A stretch of 64,000 nucleotides of DNA, taken from Lysobacter sp. FW306-1B-D06B (GTDB lineage: Bacteria > Pseudomonadota > Gammaproteobacteria > Xanthomonadales > Xanthomonadaceae). The notes beneath the pieces were generated by a model. The model was given only the letters and a program-made list of their open reading frames with translations, made no database searches and had not been told where the DNA came from. Below, in pieces: positions 9,937-20,306 of the stretch. Within the stretch, counting starts at the first letter, position 1; each line of letters opens with the position of its first letter. The position numbers and the translations under genes are program-made. The stretch spans positions 62,001-126,000 of the forward strand of contig NZ_CP151802.1 of NCBI RefSeq assembly GCF_038446665.1. The letters run 5' to 3'.

Positions 9937-10545
9937 TCAGACCGCCTCGAAAAACATCAGGTAGACCAGCCGGCCGTTCTCCATGCGGTCACCGAACGCC
10001 GGCCCCGCGGTGTGCCACAGCCACGGGCGCAGCAACACCAGGCGGTTGAAGCGCATCGGCGCCTGCATGGTCGGCTCCCACTTGGAATCGTCCACGCTGT
10101 CGCGCTCGATGATCTCGCGGTGCATCTGCTCCAGCGAGTCGTAGCCCATCGCGCGCATCTCGGCATCGTCGAGCGGGGCGCGGTCGGAGTTCGTGGCGCG
10201 GTGACGGAAGAACTCGGTGCCGCCACGGCAGTCTTCCGGACGGCTGAGGAAGAGAATCCCCGACCAGTACGCCTGGTCGATGTGCACCTTCGCGCGCCCC
10301 ACGTCGGCCGCCAGCGTCATGCGGAACTTCGCGTGCGATTGCAACGGCGAGATCGGCCGCACGTTCTCGCCGACGAGTTCGGAGACGCGCCGGTCCAGGC
10401 CGTCGATCTCGATGCGTTCCAGCGAGTTGCGCCCCGGGAATGCGCCCTGCTGATCGGGATACGTCAGTTGCAGGCCCACGTCGCGCAACTGCAACGCATC
10501 GCGGTGGCTGAGGAAGTCGTCGACGATGATCAGGGAGGTCGGCAT
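9937..10545 (-). CDS. DUF6445-type / 2OG-Fe(II) oxygenase-like protein
   Basis: Protein of 202 residues with the facial-triad pattern of Fe(II)/2-oxoglutarate oxygenases: H88-x-D90 in KVHIDQAYWSG, distal H178 in RPWLWHTAGPAFG, and R192 in GRLVYLMFFE as the likely 2-oxoglutarate anchor. The N-terminus (SLIIVDDFLSHRDALQLRD) resembles prolyl-hydroxylase-like relatives. Start ATG 10545 was preferred over 10605 because the longer reading translates the groEL terminator region. It lies downstream of groEL on the same strand but is separated by a terminator. Substrate unknown. Confidence 0.75.
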   Translation of the reverse strand: MPTSLIIVDDFLSHRDALQLRDVGLQLTYPDQQGAFPGRNSLERIEIDGLDRRVSELVGENVRPISPLQSHAKFRMTLAADVGRAKVHIDQAYWSGILFLSRPEDCRGGTEFFRHRATNSDRAPLDDAEMRAMGYDSLEQMHREIIERDSVDDSKWEPTMQAPMRFNRLVLLRPWLWHTAGPAFGDRMENGRLVYLMFFEAV

Positions 10546-10588
10546 GCGCGCGAGCTTAGCGGGCGCGCACGCCGGCCGCACGCCGGCC

Positions 10589-10620
10589 AAAAAAGAACCC
10601 CGCATCGCTGCGGGGTTCTT
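10589..10620 (-). terminator. Rho-independent terminator of groESL
   Basis: A perfect 10-bp stem (GAACCCCGCA / TGCGGGGTTC) with a 4-nt loop is followed on the minus strand by six T. It lies about 30 bp after the groEL stop. Confidence 0.93.
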
Positions 10621-10650
10621 CGTGTTGCAAGGTGCCGCGGAAAGCCGGAC

Positions 10651-12432
<1,782 letters not shown>

Positions 12433-12720
12433 TCAGCCAAGGATCGCGAAGATGTCGTCTTCCTTCACCACCAGGAACTCGTTGCCGTCGAGCTTCACTT
12501 CGGTGCCGCTGTACTTGCCGAACAGCACCTTGTCGCCGGCCTTGACCTTCGGCGCGCGCACGCTGCCGTTGTCGAGCACCTTGCCCTCGCCCACGGCGAC
12601 GACTTCGCCCTTGATCGGCTTCTCGGTAGCCGAGTCCGGAATCACGATGCCGCCGGCGGACATCTTTTCTTCTTCCATGCGCTTGATGACCACGCGGTCG
12701 TAGAGCGGCTTGATATTCAT
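12433..12720 (-). CDS. groES: Co-chaperonin GroES (10 kDa)
   Basis: GroES of 95 residues, heptameric lid of Gro[20 protein letters not shown], the mobile loop [16 protein letters not shown] and the C-terminal [11 protein letters not shown] are all typical. Start ATG 12720 has GGAGG about 11 nt upstream. First gene of the groESL operon; heat-shock control by a CIRCE element is visible upstream. Confidence 0.99.
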   Translation of the reverse strand: MNIKPLYDRVVIKRMEEEKMSAGGIVIPDSATEKPIKGEVVAVGEGKVLDNGSVRAPKVKAGDKVLFGKYSGTEVKLDGNEFLVVKEDDIFAILG

Positions 12721-12778
12721 GGCGACGCGAACCTCCGAGGAATACGTAAGTGATTGAAACAATGGTAAAAGTGGCGGA

Positions 12779-12808
12779 ATTTTAGCAGCCGCAGGCGACG
12801 AGTGCCAA
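12779..12808 (-). promoter_or_regulatory. groESL promoter overlapped by CIRCE (HrcA operator)
   Basis: On the minus strand TTGGCACTC (12808-12800), a 9-nt spacer, and GGCTGCTAA (12790-12782) match the CIRCE consensus TTAGCACTC-N9-GAGTGCTAA at 15 of 18 arm positions. The same bases give a vegetative promoter: -35 TTGGCA (12808-12803), 18-bp spacer, -10 TAAAAT (12784-12779). HrcA bound here would block RNA polymerase directly. It lies about 60 bp before the groES start. Confidence 0.88.
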
Positions 12809-12872
12809 CGCCGGCGGCAAACAAAACCCGGCGAGCCGGGATGCGAGGGAGATGGGGCGCACGGCAGGGCTT

Positions 12873-13211
12873 TCAAGGGCGTCGCGGCGAAAAACGCGCC
12901 CGGAGGCGGCCCAGAGGCTTCAAACGCAACACGGGGCGGCCGGCGGCAACGGCGCGGTGCGTAAAAAAAAGAGCGCGTCCCGTGGAACGCGCTCTTTGGT
13001 GTCGGAGTTGCCGTCCTGGGCCTGGCGCTGTCCCTGCGCACGCCCCCGAACCCCGCGCCGTGTCATGGCGCACGCGAATGTTGTGCAGTTCGTGGCATTC
13101 CAGCCAGAGGGACGGGGCGGTGGCGCTGCTGACAGGCGGTAGCCGGACGGCGCGTGAATTTGCCAGAATCTCCCGCAGAAATAGCTTTCGGTTCACGCCT
13201 GCAGGAAGCAT
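12873..13211 (-). CDS. Hypothetical small protein divergent from XRE regulator (weak)
   Basis: Open frame of 112 codons whose ATG at 13211 has GGAGG five bases upstream and which diverges from the XRE regulator across a cluster of palindromic operator sites. The first 60 residues look plausible ([16 protein letters not shown]), but the frame runs through a strong minus-strand terminator at 12963-12997 before its stop, so the 3' half is suspicious. I recognise no domain. It may be a short peptide gene, an untranslated RNA ending at that terminator, or chance. Confidence 0.25.
   Translation of the reverse strand: MLPAGVNRKLFLREILANSRAVRLPPVSSATAPSLWLECHELHNIRVRHDTARGSGACAGTAPGPGRQLRHQRARSTGRALFFTHRAVAAGRPVLRLKPLGRLRARFSPRRP
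12963..12998 (-). terminator. Rho-independent terminator (minus strand)
   Basis: Stem AAAGAGCGCGT / ACGCGCTCTTT with an 8-nt loop, followed on the minus strand by eight T. No recognised minus-strand gene lies immediately upstream of it; the transcript would begin in the 13000-13230 interval. Confidence 0.85.
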
Positions 13212-13231
13212 GGCTACCTCCAGGACACAGG

Positions 13232-13259
13232 TTCAGGTGAATTTTGTTCACTCTGTGAA
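13232..13259. promoter_or_regulatory. Palindromic operator cluster of the XRE regulator
   Basis: Interlocking inverted half-sites: TTCA-GG-TGAA (13232-13241), GTGAA-N5-TTCAC (13237-13251) and TTCAC-TCT-GTGAA (13247-13259). The cluster ends just before the regulator's ribosome binding site, as in autoregulated Cro/CI-type genes. Confidence 0.65.
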
Positions 13260-13273
13260 TGGAGGTATCCAAG

Positions 13274-13681
13274 GTGACGCCGCAGCAACGGATCCGACTC
13301 GCCCGCCGCCACGCCGGACTGTCCCAGGCCGCCCTGGGGGCCGCGGTGGGCGTGCAACGCAGCGCCGTGGGGCACTGGGAGGCCGCGCGGGGGAAATTCC
13401 CCTCGGTGGCGCATCTGCGCGAGATCGCGCTGGTCACCGGCGTCCAGTTCGAGTGGCTGGCGACGGGCCGCGGCTCCATGGGACTGTCGGCCGACACGGC
13501 GCTGGACTCCGTCGCCGCCGCCGATGCGGTGCTGGTGGAGGATCCACTGGAGCTGCGCCTGCTGACGGCCTTCCGCACCGCACCTACGCGTTCGAAGGCG
13601 CCGCTGGTGGAGGTCGTGGAGCAACTGGCGGAACTGCGCACGGGGCGCGCGCGATCGTCCGCCAAAGCGGTACGCGGTTGA
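13274..13681 (+). CDS. XRE-family helix-turn-helix transcriptional regulator
   Basis: Small DNA-binding protein of about 135 residues. The N-terminal HTH (RIRLARRHAGLSQAALGAAV followed by RSAVGHWEAARGKFPS) is a clear Cro/CI fold; the rest (VQFEWLATGRGSMG and a helical tail) resembles prophage-repressor-like regulators. GTG 13274 is preferred because GGAGG lies 8 nt before it; ATG 13259 in the same frame is possible but overlaps the operator palindrome. Likely autorepressor. Its other targets are unknown. Confidence 0.88.
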   Translation: MTPQQRIRLARRHAGLSQAALGAAVGVQRSAVGHWEAARGKFPSVAHLREIALVTGVQFEWLATGRGSMGLSADTALDSVAAADAVLVEDPLELRLLTAFRTAPTRSKAPLVEVVEQLAELRTGRARSSAKAVRG

Positions 13682-13684
13682 GCC

Positions 13685-14158
13685 TCAGCCGCCGGCGAGG
13701 CGTTTGACGGCCGCGGCCGGCAGCGCGGCGCAGTCGGCCGCGGGGGCGAAAGCCGCCGTGGCGGTCTCATCCCCCTGCACCAGCTGGAGCCGCTTGGCCG
13801 CCACCGGAGCGGGCAGCACGAGCGTCCACACGGCGCGGATCGTGCCCTGCATCGGCGGCTCGGCCTGCGGGGCGCCGGATGCGTCGACGTAGATCAGGTT
13901 GGGCCCCGATGCGACCAGACGTTGCCCGGTGTCGACATCGATCACGCCGATGTCGGCCGGGTCGCTCCAGCAATCCATTGCGCTCTCGCAGCTCAGGTCC
14001 AGGAGCAGGCGCGGCGCCGGCGCCGCCTGCAGGCACGCCGCCCGCACGCGTATGCCGTGGGCATCGCCTGTCTGCGCAATGGCGGCCAGGCTGGCCAGCG
14101 CCAGCGGCAGCCCGGCGAACACGAACCTCGCCAGCACAGGCTTGAAGCGGTGGGACAT
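13685..14158 (-). CDS. Hypothetical secreted protein
   Basis: 157 residues with a signal peptide (basic N-terminus, hydrophobic core FAGLPLALASLAAIA, cleavage near AIA-QT). The mature part contains four or more cysteines (ACLQ, LSCES, DCWS, DCAAL), suggesting disulfides in the periplasm. No known domain recognised. Start ATG 14158 has GAGGAGG just upstream. It converges with the XRE regulator, their stops 3 bp apart. Confidence 0.65.
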   Translation of the reverse strand: MSHRFKPVLARFVFAGLPLALASLAAIAQTGDAHGIRVRAACLQAAPAPRLLLDLSCESAMDCWSDPADIGVIDVDTGQRLVASGPNLIYVDASGAPQAEPPMQGTIRAVWTLVLPAPVAAKRLQLVQGDETATAAFAPAADCAALPAAAVKRLAGG

Positions 14159-14310
14159 CGGACCTCCTCGACCGGCGTGGGGCACCGGCGCGGGCAGCCT
14201 ACGCCAAAGCCGGCCCCCTCGCGCAAGTCCGCCGGGCGGGGGTATCGCAACACTGTGGGCTGCCTGGGCACGGGCATCGGCACGGGGCAGGCCCTACACT
14301 GGCGCCCCTC

Positions 14311-14652
14311 ATGACCACGCCTTCCGCCCCGCCCGTGCGGCTGGTGCTCAGCACCTGCCCCGATGCGCAGACCGCTGATGCCCTCGCCACGGCGCTGGTC
14401 GAGGCGCGCCTGGCCGCCTGCGTGAACGTGCTCCCCGGCGTGCGTTCGACGTACCGCTGGCAGGGCGCCGTGGAGCGCGGCGAAGAAGTGCTGCTGCTGA
14501 TCAAGACCACCGCCGACCGCGAGGCGGCGCTGGTGGAACGACTCAACGCGCTGCATCCCTATGAACTGCCCGAGGCGTTGGCGGTCGAAGCCGTCGGCGG
14601 CCTCACCGCCTACCTGGACTGGGTGGCCGAACAGACCCGTGACGATGACTGA
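14311..14652 (+). CDS. cutA: Divalent-cation tolerance protein CutA
   Basis: Trimeric cytoplasmic CutA of 113 residues, linked genetically to copper tolerance. Family blocks: LVLSTCPDAQTADALA, LAACVNVLPGVRSTYRWQG, EEVLLLIKTT and LHPYELPEALAVEA. It heads a tight operon: its stop overlaps the dsbD start by 8 bp. Confidence 0.96.
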   Translation: MTTPSAPPVRLVLSTCPDAQTADALATALVEARLAACVNVLPGVRSTYRWQGAVERGEEVLLLIKTTADREAALVERLNALHPYELPEALAVEAVGGLTAYLDWVAEQTRDDD

Positions 14653-17041
14653 TCCGATCCGAACGCGCGCCGCGCGACTGCTCTCCTTCCTGCTTCCCCT
14701 CGCACTGGCGATCGGCGCCCCCGCCGCGCAGGCCGCGATCGGCCCGGACGACCTGCTCCCGGTCGACGACGCCTTCGCCCTGCGCGCCGAAGCGCCGACG
14801 CCGGACCGGATCGAGATCCGCTGGCGCATCGCCGACGGCTACTACCTCTACAAGCACCGCATCGCCGTGCAGGCCGACGCGGCCTTCGCCGCGCAGCCGC
14901 TGCAGCTGCCCAAGGGCGATGCGCACGAGGACGAGTTCTTCGGCAAGGTCGAGACCTACCGGCAGGCGCTCACCGCCGTGCTGCCGGGCCAGGCGAACGC
15001 CGGCCAGGTCACGCTGAAGATCAAGTACCAGGGCTGCGCCGACGCGGGCATCTGCTACCCGCCGCAGGTGCGCAGCGTGACGGTCGCCCTGCCCGCCTCG
15101 AACGCCGCCGCGCAGGACAGCGCGCGTCCTACGGTGAACTTCGGCGCAGGCGGCGCCGCGCCGCTCGGCGGCGGCCTGCTGGGCCGCAACGCCACCGGCA
15201 CCGACGCCCTGCCGCTGCCGCCGGAACAGGCGTTCGGCTTCGAAGCGATCGCCGGCGACGGCAACACGCTGCTGCTGCGCTTCACGCCGGCCAAGGGCTA
15301 TTACCTCTATCGCGACAAGACCACGCTGACGCTCGACGCTGCCGCGACGCAGGCCGGCTTCGCCCTCGGCGCGCCGCGCTGGCCGAAGGGCGTGGCGCAT
15401 CGCGACGAGCATTTCGGCGACGTCACGGTGTTCTTCGACCAGATCGACGTGCCGGTGGCGGTCGCGCGCACGAAGACCGAGGCGACGACGCTGCGGCTCA
15501 CCGCCGGTTTCCAGGGCTGCCAGACCGACGGCATCTGCTATCCGCCGATGACGCGCACGGTCGAAGTTGCGCTGCCGACCGGCAAAGTGATGGCGATCGA
15601 CGCCAAACCCGCCGCCGCATCGCAGCCGATTGCGGCCGCGCCGTCCGCCGGCGAAGCCCCGGCCACGACCGGCCCGGCGAATGCGAGCACGGACGCAGCG
15701 CCCGCCGCTTCGTCGGCTCCGGTCGCGACGACGACCGACACCGCCGGCCAGGCCGAAGACACCCGCCTGGCCGCCGCGCTGTCGGGCAAGGGGCGCTGGG
15801 TCGCGCTGCTGACCTTCTTCGCACTGGGCCTGGGCCTGTCGTTCACGCCCTGCGTGCTGCCGATGATTCCGATCCTGTCCGGGCTGATCGCCGGTCAGGG
15901 CCCGAACCTCGGTGCGCGCCGCGCGTTCTCGCTGTCCTTCGTCTACGTGCTGGCCAATGCACTGGTGTTCACCGCGGCGGGCATCGTCGCCGGGCTGGTG
16001 GGCGCGAACCTGCAGGTGGCCTTCCAGACGCCGTGGGTGATCGTCGCCTTCGCCGCGCTGTTCGTCGTGCTGGCGCTGTCGAGCTTCGGCCTGTTCGAGC
16101 TGCAACTGCCGGCCAGCCTGCGCAGCCGGCTCGGCGCGATGAGCGACCGCCAGCGCGGCGGTTCGATGCTGGGCGTGGCGGCGATGGGCGCACTGTCGGC
16201 GCTGATCGTCGGCCCCTGCGTGGCGCCGCCGCTGGCGGCCGCCGTGCTCTACATCGGCCAGACCCAGGACCCGACCTTCGGCGGCGCGGCGCTGTTCCTG
16301 CTCGGCATGGGCATGGGCGTGCCGCTGCTCGCCTTCGGCGTGGCCGCCGGCAAGGGGCTGCCGACCAGCGGGCCGTGGATGGTCACGGTGCAGCGCGTGT
16401 TCGGCTTCATCTTCCTGGGGCTGGCGGTGTGGATGGTCTCGCGCATCCTGCCGGGGCCGGCGACGCTGGCGTTGTGGGGCGTGCTGCTGCTCGCTGCCGC
16501 CGCGGCGGTGGCGATCGGCCTGCGTGCGCTGCGCCACGACGGCGCGCGCATCCTGGGCTGGACCTCGGTGCTGATCCTGGGCCTGTTCGGCGCGGCGCAG
16601 CTGGTGGGCGCGATGGCCGGCAGCCGCGATCCGCTGCAGCCGCTGGCCGGCCTGCGCAGCGGTGGCGTGCAGGAAGCCGAGCTGCCGTTCCGCAAGATCA
16701 AGTCGCTGGCCGATCTCGATCGCGAAGTCGCCGCCGCCAAGGCCGCCGGCAAGCCGGTGATGCTCGACTTCTATGCCGACTGGTGCGTGGCCTGCAAGGA
16801 AATGGAGAAGTACACCTTCCCCGAACCGGCCGTGCACAAGGCGCTCGACGGCTTCGTCCTGCTCAAGGCCGACGTGACCGCCAACGACGACACCGACCAG
16901 GCGCTGATGAAGCACCTGGGCATCATCGGCCCGCCGGCCACGCTCTATTACGCCGACGGCGTCGAGCACCGCGAGCTGCGCCTGTTCGGCTTCGAGGATG
17001 CGGAGAACTTCGTCGAACGCGCGGGCCGGGTGAAGCGCTGA
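14645..17041 (+). CDS. dsbD: Thiol:disulfide interchange protein DsbD with duplicated alpha domain
   Basis: Inner-membrane reductant conduit from cytoplasmic thioredoxin to periplasmic thiol proteins. At 798 residues it is much longer than E. coli DsbD (565). After a signal peptide (AAQA-AI) there are two tandem alpha domains, each with GYYLY, a WPKG or LPKG block and the redox pair in YQGCADAGICYPP and FQGCQTDGICYPP. Then comes a Thr/Ala/Pro linker, the eight-helix beta domain with FTPCVLPMIP and VGPCVAPPLAA, and a C-terminal thioredoxin domain with DWCVACKEME. Start ATG 14645 overlaps cutA; its stop shares one base with the next gene's start. Confidence 0.96.
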   Translation: MTDPIRTRAARLLSFLLPLALAIGAPAAQAAIGPDDLLPVDDAFALRAEAPTPDRIEIRWRIADGYYLYKHRIAVQADAAFAAQPLQLPKGDAHEDEFFGKVETYRQALTAVLPGQANAGQVTLKIKYQGCADAGICYPPQVRSVTVALPASNAAAQDSARPTVNFGAGGAAPLGGGLLGRNATGTDALPLPPEQAFGFEAIAGDGNTLLLRFTPAKGYYLYRDKTTLTLDAAATQAGFALGAPRWPKGVAHRDEHFGDVTVFFDQIDVPVAVARTKTEATTLRLTAGFQGCQTDGICYPPMTRTVEVALPTGKVMAIDAKPAAASQPIAAAPSAGEAPATTGPANASTDAAPAASSAPVATTTDTAGQAEDTRLAAALSGKGRWVALLTFFALGLGLSFTPCVLPMIPILSGLIAGQGPNLGARRAFSLSFVYVLANALVFTAAGIVAGLVGANLQVAFQTPWVIVAFAALFVVLALSSFGLFELQLPASLRSRLGAMSDRQRGGSMLGVAAMGALSALIVGPCVAPPLAAAVLYIGQTQDPTFGGAALFLLGMGMGVPLLAFGVAAGKGLPTSGPWMVTVQRVFGFIFLGLAVWMVSRILPGPATLALWGVLLLAAAAAVAIGLRALRHDGARILGWTSVLILGLFGAAQLVGAMAGSRDPLQPLAGLRSGGVQEAELPFRKIKSLADLDREVAAAKAAGKPVMLDFYADWCVACKEMEKYTFPEPAVHKALDGFVLLKADVTANDDTDQALMKHLGIIGPPATLYYADGVEHRELRLFGFEDAENFVERAGRVKR

Positions 17042-17637
17042 TGGGGTCGACGGGCAAGGTCCTGCTCGTCGCCGTCATCGCCGGTGCGCTCGGCGTCGTG
17101 GCCGGACTGGTGGTGAACGGCCCGGGCCCGCTGCTGCGCACCGAAGTGGGCCAGCGCGCGCTGCAATCGGCGATGGAAGCCAGCGCGCCCAAACCGCCGG
17201 CGGACCTTCCGGTCGCGCGCCGCGGTGAGGTCATCCCCTCCATCCTCCTGCCCGCGCTGGATGGCGCGAATGTCGAGCTTCCCGCCGCGTACGCCGGCAA
17301 ACCGGTGCTGATCAACCTGTGGGCCAGCTGGTGCGGCCCGTGCATCGAGGAAATGCCGGAGCTGGACCGCTTCGCCGCAGCCCAGGGCGCGAACGGCACG
17401 CAAGTGGTCGGCATCGCGCTGGATGACAAGGCGGCCGTGCAGGCCTTCCTGCAGCGGATCCCGGTGCGCTACCCGATCCTGCTCGACGAGGCCGGCCCGC
17501 GCGATGCCGGGGTGCAGCTGGGCAACCCCAAGGGCGTGCTGCCCTATACCGCGCTGATTTCGGCCGACGGACGCCTGATCAGGCAGAAAATCGGCCCGTT
17601 CCAGCACGGCGAAATCGACAACTGGGTCGCAGATTAG
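17041..17637 (+). CDS. TlpA-like membrane-anchored thioredoxin
   Basis: 198 residues: an N-terminal membrane anchor (VLLVAVIAGALGVVAGLVV) and a periplasmic thioredoxin domain with the active site NLWASWCGPCIEEMPE and the cis-proline region GVLPYTALI. Relatives of TlpA/ResA/DsbE reduce specific periplasmic partners, often for cytochrome c maturation, drawing electrons from DsbD. The start ATG shares a base with the dsbD stop (TGATG), so the two are surely co-translated. Specific partner unknown. Confidence 0.93.
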   Translation: MGSTGKVLLVAVIAGALGVVAGLVVNGPGPLLRTEVGQRALQSAMEASAPKPPADLPVARRGEVIPSILLPALDGANVELPAAYAGKPVLINLWASWCGPCIEEMPELDRFAAAQGANGTQVVGIALDDKAAVQAFLQRIPVRYPILLDEAGPRDAGVQLGNPKGVLPYTALISADGRLIRQKIGPFQHGEIDNWVAD

Positions 17638-17767
17638 AGCGACCACTCAAACAACTGATTAACTTCCGGGAACTTCGTCGATACGGCGGCGAACGTCTGG
17701 ACACCCTGAAAGGCATGGCGCACACTGCCGCCCTTCGGCTCTGTTCAACGCGAAAAATCCGGTCCCG

Positions 17768-18226
17768 ATGGCGAAACTGCTGGTTCTGCACGGCCCCAAC
17801 CTCAACCTGCTCGGCACCCGCGAGCCGGAGGTCTACGGCCGCACGACGCTGGCGGACATCGACGCCGACCTGCGCGCCCGCGCCGAGGCCGCCGGCCACG
17901 CCGTCGAAACCCTGCAGGCCAACGCCGAGCATGTGCTGGTGGACCGCGTCCAGGCCGCCCGCAGCGACGGCACCGCCTTCATCCTGATCAACCCCGCTGC
18001 CTTCACCCACACCAGCGTCGCCATCCGCGACGCGCTGGCGGCGGTGGCCCTGCCTTTCATCGAAGTCCACCTGTCCAACCCGCACCGCCGCGAAGCCTTC
18101 CGCCACACCAGCTACTTCAGCGATCTGGCGGTGGGCGTGGTCTGCGGTTTCGGCGCGGACAGCTACCGCTACGCCCTCGATGCCGCCCTGGCGCATCTAC
18201 GGCCGGGATTGGGGATTGGGGATTAG
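17768..18226 (+). CDS. aroQ: Type II 3-dehydroquinate dehydratase
   Basis: Dodecameric shikimate-pathway enzyme of 152 residues that dehydrates 3-dehydroquinate. Diagnostic motifs: [18 protein letters not shown] with the catalytic Tyr, [19 protein letters not shown], and [18 protein letters not shown]. The last codons (GLGIGD) and the stop codon are supplied by an intergenic heptamer repeat, which therefore sets the C-terminus. Followed by accB and accC. Confidence 0.97.
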   Translation: MAKLLVLHGPNLNLLGTREPEVYGRTTLADIDADLRARAEAAGHAVETLQANAEHVLVDRVQAARSDGTAFILINPAAFTHTSVAIRDALAAVALPFIEVHLSNPHRREAFRHTSYFSDLAVGVVCGFGADSYRYALDAALAHLRPGLGIGD

Positions 18227-18286
18227 GGATTCGCGAAAGCGGCTCCCCGATCTCATCCAATCCCGAATCTCGAATCCCCAATCCCG
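18205..18286. repeat. GGGATT heptamer hairpin repeat supplying the aroQ stop codon
   Basis: Copies of GGGATTG/GGGATTA at 18205-18231 face complementary CCCGAATCTCGAATCCCC-type copies at 18257-18286, forming a long imperfect hairpin between aroQ and accB. The left arm overlaps the last 22 bases of aroQ and contains its TAG stop. Confidence 0.8.
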
Positions 18287-18303
18287 CACAACCGAGGCCC
18301 ACC

Positions 18304-18777
18304 ATGGACCTGCGCAAAATCAAGAAGCTGATCGACCTGCTCGAAGAATCCAACCTTGCCGAGATCGAGATCAAGGAAGGCGAGGAGTCGGTCCGCCTGG
18401 CCCGCACGCCGAAGGGCGTCGCCGTCGCGGCTGCGCCGGTGATGCACGCCGCGCCGGTCGCGCCGCAGCCGGTGATGCCGATGCACGGCCCCACCGAAGC
18501 CGCCAGCGGCGGCACGCCCAAGCCCGCCGCCGACCTGCCCGCCGGGCACATCGTGCGCGCGCCGATGGTCGGCACCTTCTACGCCTCGCCGTCGCCGGAC
18601 AAGCCGGCGTTCGTCAGCATCGGCCAGGCGGTCAAGGCCGGCGACACGCTGGGGATCATCGAAGCGATGAAGATGTTCAACCCCATCGAAGCCGACGTCG
18701 CCGGCACCGTGCTCAAGATGATGGTCGAGAACGGCCAGCCGATCGAGTTCGACCAGCCGCTGTTCGTCATCGGGTAA
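18304..18777 (+). CDS. accB: Biotin carboxyl carrier protein of acetyl-CoA carboxylase
   Basis: BCCP of 157 residues, carrier of the carboxybiotin in fatty acid synthesis. N-terminal [21 protein letters not shown] is the BC/CT interaction helix, then an Ala/Pro linker, then the biotinyl domain with [18 protein letters not shown] and the biotinylation site EAMKMFN (Lys123). Directly upstream of accC, the usual pairing. Confidence 0.98.
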   Translation: MDLRKIKKLIDLLEESNLAEIEIKEGEESVRLARTPKGVAVAAAPVMHAAPVAPQPVMPMHGPTEAASGGTPKPAADLPAGHIVRAPMVGTFYASPSPDKPAFVSIGQAVKAGDTLGIIEAMKMFNPIEADVAGTVLKMMVENGQPIEFDQPLFVIG

Positions 18778-18847
18778 GCGCGCCGGGCGCGGCCGGTGCT
18801 GCCGCCGCGCTCCCGCTTTCTTCGTCCCTGCTTTCGAGAACAGCCAC

Positions 18848-20215
18848 ATGCTCGACAAAGTTGTAATCGCCAACCGCGGTGAGATCGCGCTGCGCATCCT
18901 GCGCGCGTGCCACGCGCTGGGCATCCGTACGGTCGCGGTGCACTCCACCGTCGACCGCAATCTCAAACACGTCGCGATGGCCGACGAGTCGGTCTGCATC
19001 GGCCCGGCGCCGTCCACCGACAGCTACCTCAACATGGCGCAGATCATCGCCGCCGCCGAGGTCACCGACGCCCAGGCGATCCACCCGGGCTACGGCTTCC
19101 TGTCGGAGAACGCCGACTTCGCCGAGCGCGTGGAGCAGTCCGGCTTCATCTTCATCGGGCCCAAGGCCGACACGATCCGCCTGATGGGCGACAAGGTCGA
19201 AGCCATCCGCGCGATGAAGTCCGCCGGCGTGCCCTGCGTGCCCGGCAGCGGCGGTCCGCTCGGCGACGACGCGGCCACCAACGTCAAGATCGCGCGCGAG
19301 ATCGGCTACCCGATCATCGTCAAGGCCGCCGGCGGTGGCGGCGGTCGCGGCATGCGCGTGGTGCACACCGAGGCGCACCTGGTCACCGCGATCCAGACCA
19401 CCAAGTCCGAAGCCAAGGCCGCGTTCGGCAACGACATGGTCTACATGGAGAAGTTCCTGGAGAACCCGCGCCACGTGGAAATCCAGGTCCTCGCCGACGG
19501 CCAGGGCAACGCGATCCACCTGGGCGAGCGCGACTGCTCGATGCAGCGCCGCCACCAGAAGGTCGTCGAGGAAGCGCCGGCACCGGGCATCACGCCCGAG
19601 CAGCGCGCGGAAATCGGCAAGGTCTGCGTGGAAGCCTGCCTGCGCATCGGCTACCGCGGCGCGGGCACGTTCGAGTTCCTGTACGAGAACGGCCGCTTCT
19701 ACTTCATCGAAATGAACACCCGCATCCAGGTGGAGCATCCGGTCACCGAGATGGTCACCGGCATCGACCTGGTGCGCGAGCAGCTCAACATCGCCGCCGG
19801 CCACAAGCTGTCGATCAAGCAGAGCGACATCGTGCTGGAAGGCCATGCGATCGAGTGCCGCATCAATGCCGAAGACCCGGACACGTTCATGCCGTTCCCC
19901 GGCCTGATCCAGCATTTCCACGCACCGGGCGGCCCGGGCGTGCGCGTGGACAGCCACATCTACGAAGGCTATCGCGTGCCGCCGAACTACGACTCGATGA
20001 TCGGCAAGCTGATCGTGCACGGCCCCGATCGCGAAACCGCGATCGCACGCATGCGCGTGGCGCTCTCCGAGATGGTCGTGGACGGCATCAAGACCAACAT
20101 CCCGCTGCAGCAGCGGATCATGTCCGACGCCGGCTTCCAGCAGGGCGGCATGAACATCCACTACCTCGAGAAACGCCTGAAGGAACAGAAGGAAAAGGCG
20201 CTCTCGATCGTGTGA
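18848..20215 (+). CDS. accC: Biotin carboxylase subunit of acetyl-CoA carboxylase
   Basis: AccC of 455 residues, ATP-grasp enzyme that carboxylates biotin on AccB. Visible motifs: [29 protein letters not shown], the glycine loop [30 protein letters not shown] and [15 protein letters not shown]. Full length. Followed at once by a rho-independent terminator, so the aroQ-accB-accC transcript ends here. Confidence 0.99.
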   Translation: MLDKVVIANRGEIALRILRACHALGIRTVAVHSTVDRNLKHVAMADESVCIGPAPSTDSYLNMAQIIAAAEVTDAQAIHPGYGFLSENADFAERVEQSGFIFIGPKADTIRLMGDKVEAIRAMKSAGVPCVPGSGGPLGDDAATNVKIAREIGYPIIVKAAGGGGGRGMRVVHTEAHLVTAIQTTKSEAKAAFGNDMVYMEKFLENPRHVEIQVLADGQGNAIHLGERDCSMQRRHQKVVEEAPAPGITPEQRAEIGKVCVEACLRIGYRGAGTFEFLYENGRFYFIEMNTRIQVEHPVTEMVTGIDLVREQLNIAAGHKLSIKQSDIVLEGHAIECRINAEDPDTFMPFPGLIQHFHAPGGPGVRVDSHIYEGYRVPPNYDSMIGKLIVHGPDRETAIARMRVALSEMVVDGIKTNIPLQQRIMSDAGFQQGGMNIHYLEKRLKEQKEKALSIV

Positions 20216-20221
20216 CCTGAC

Positions 20222-20251
20222 AACCGCGGCCCAGGCCGCGGTTTCTTTTTC
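20222..20251 (+). terminator. Rho-independent terminator after accC
   Basis: Ten-base-pair stem AACCGCGGCC / GGCCGCGGTT with a 2-nt loop region and the T-rich tract TTTCTTTTTC. Confidence 0.93.
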
Positions 20252-20306
20252 TGCGGCAGGACTTCCTGCAAGAATGCCTGCGTCCCCGCACCGGTTCGGA
20301 GCCCGC

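Noticed and set aside
14603..16969. 788-codon minus-strand frame opposite dsbD
   Set aside because: Antisense to dsbD, whose domains and catalytic cysteines are all identified.
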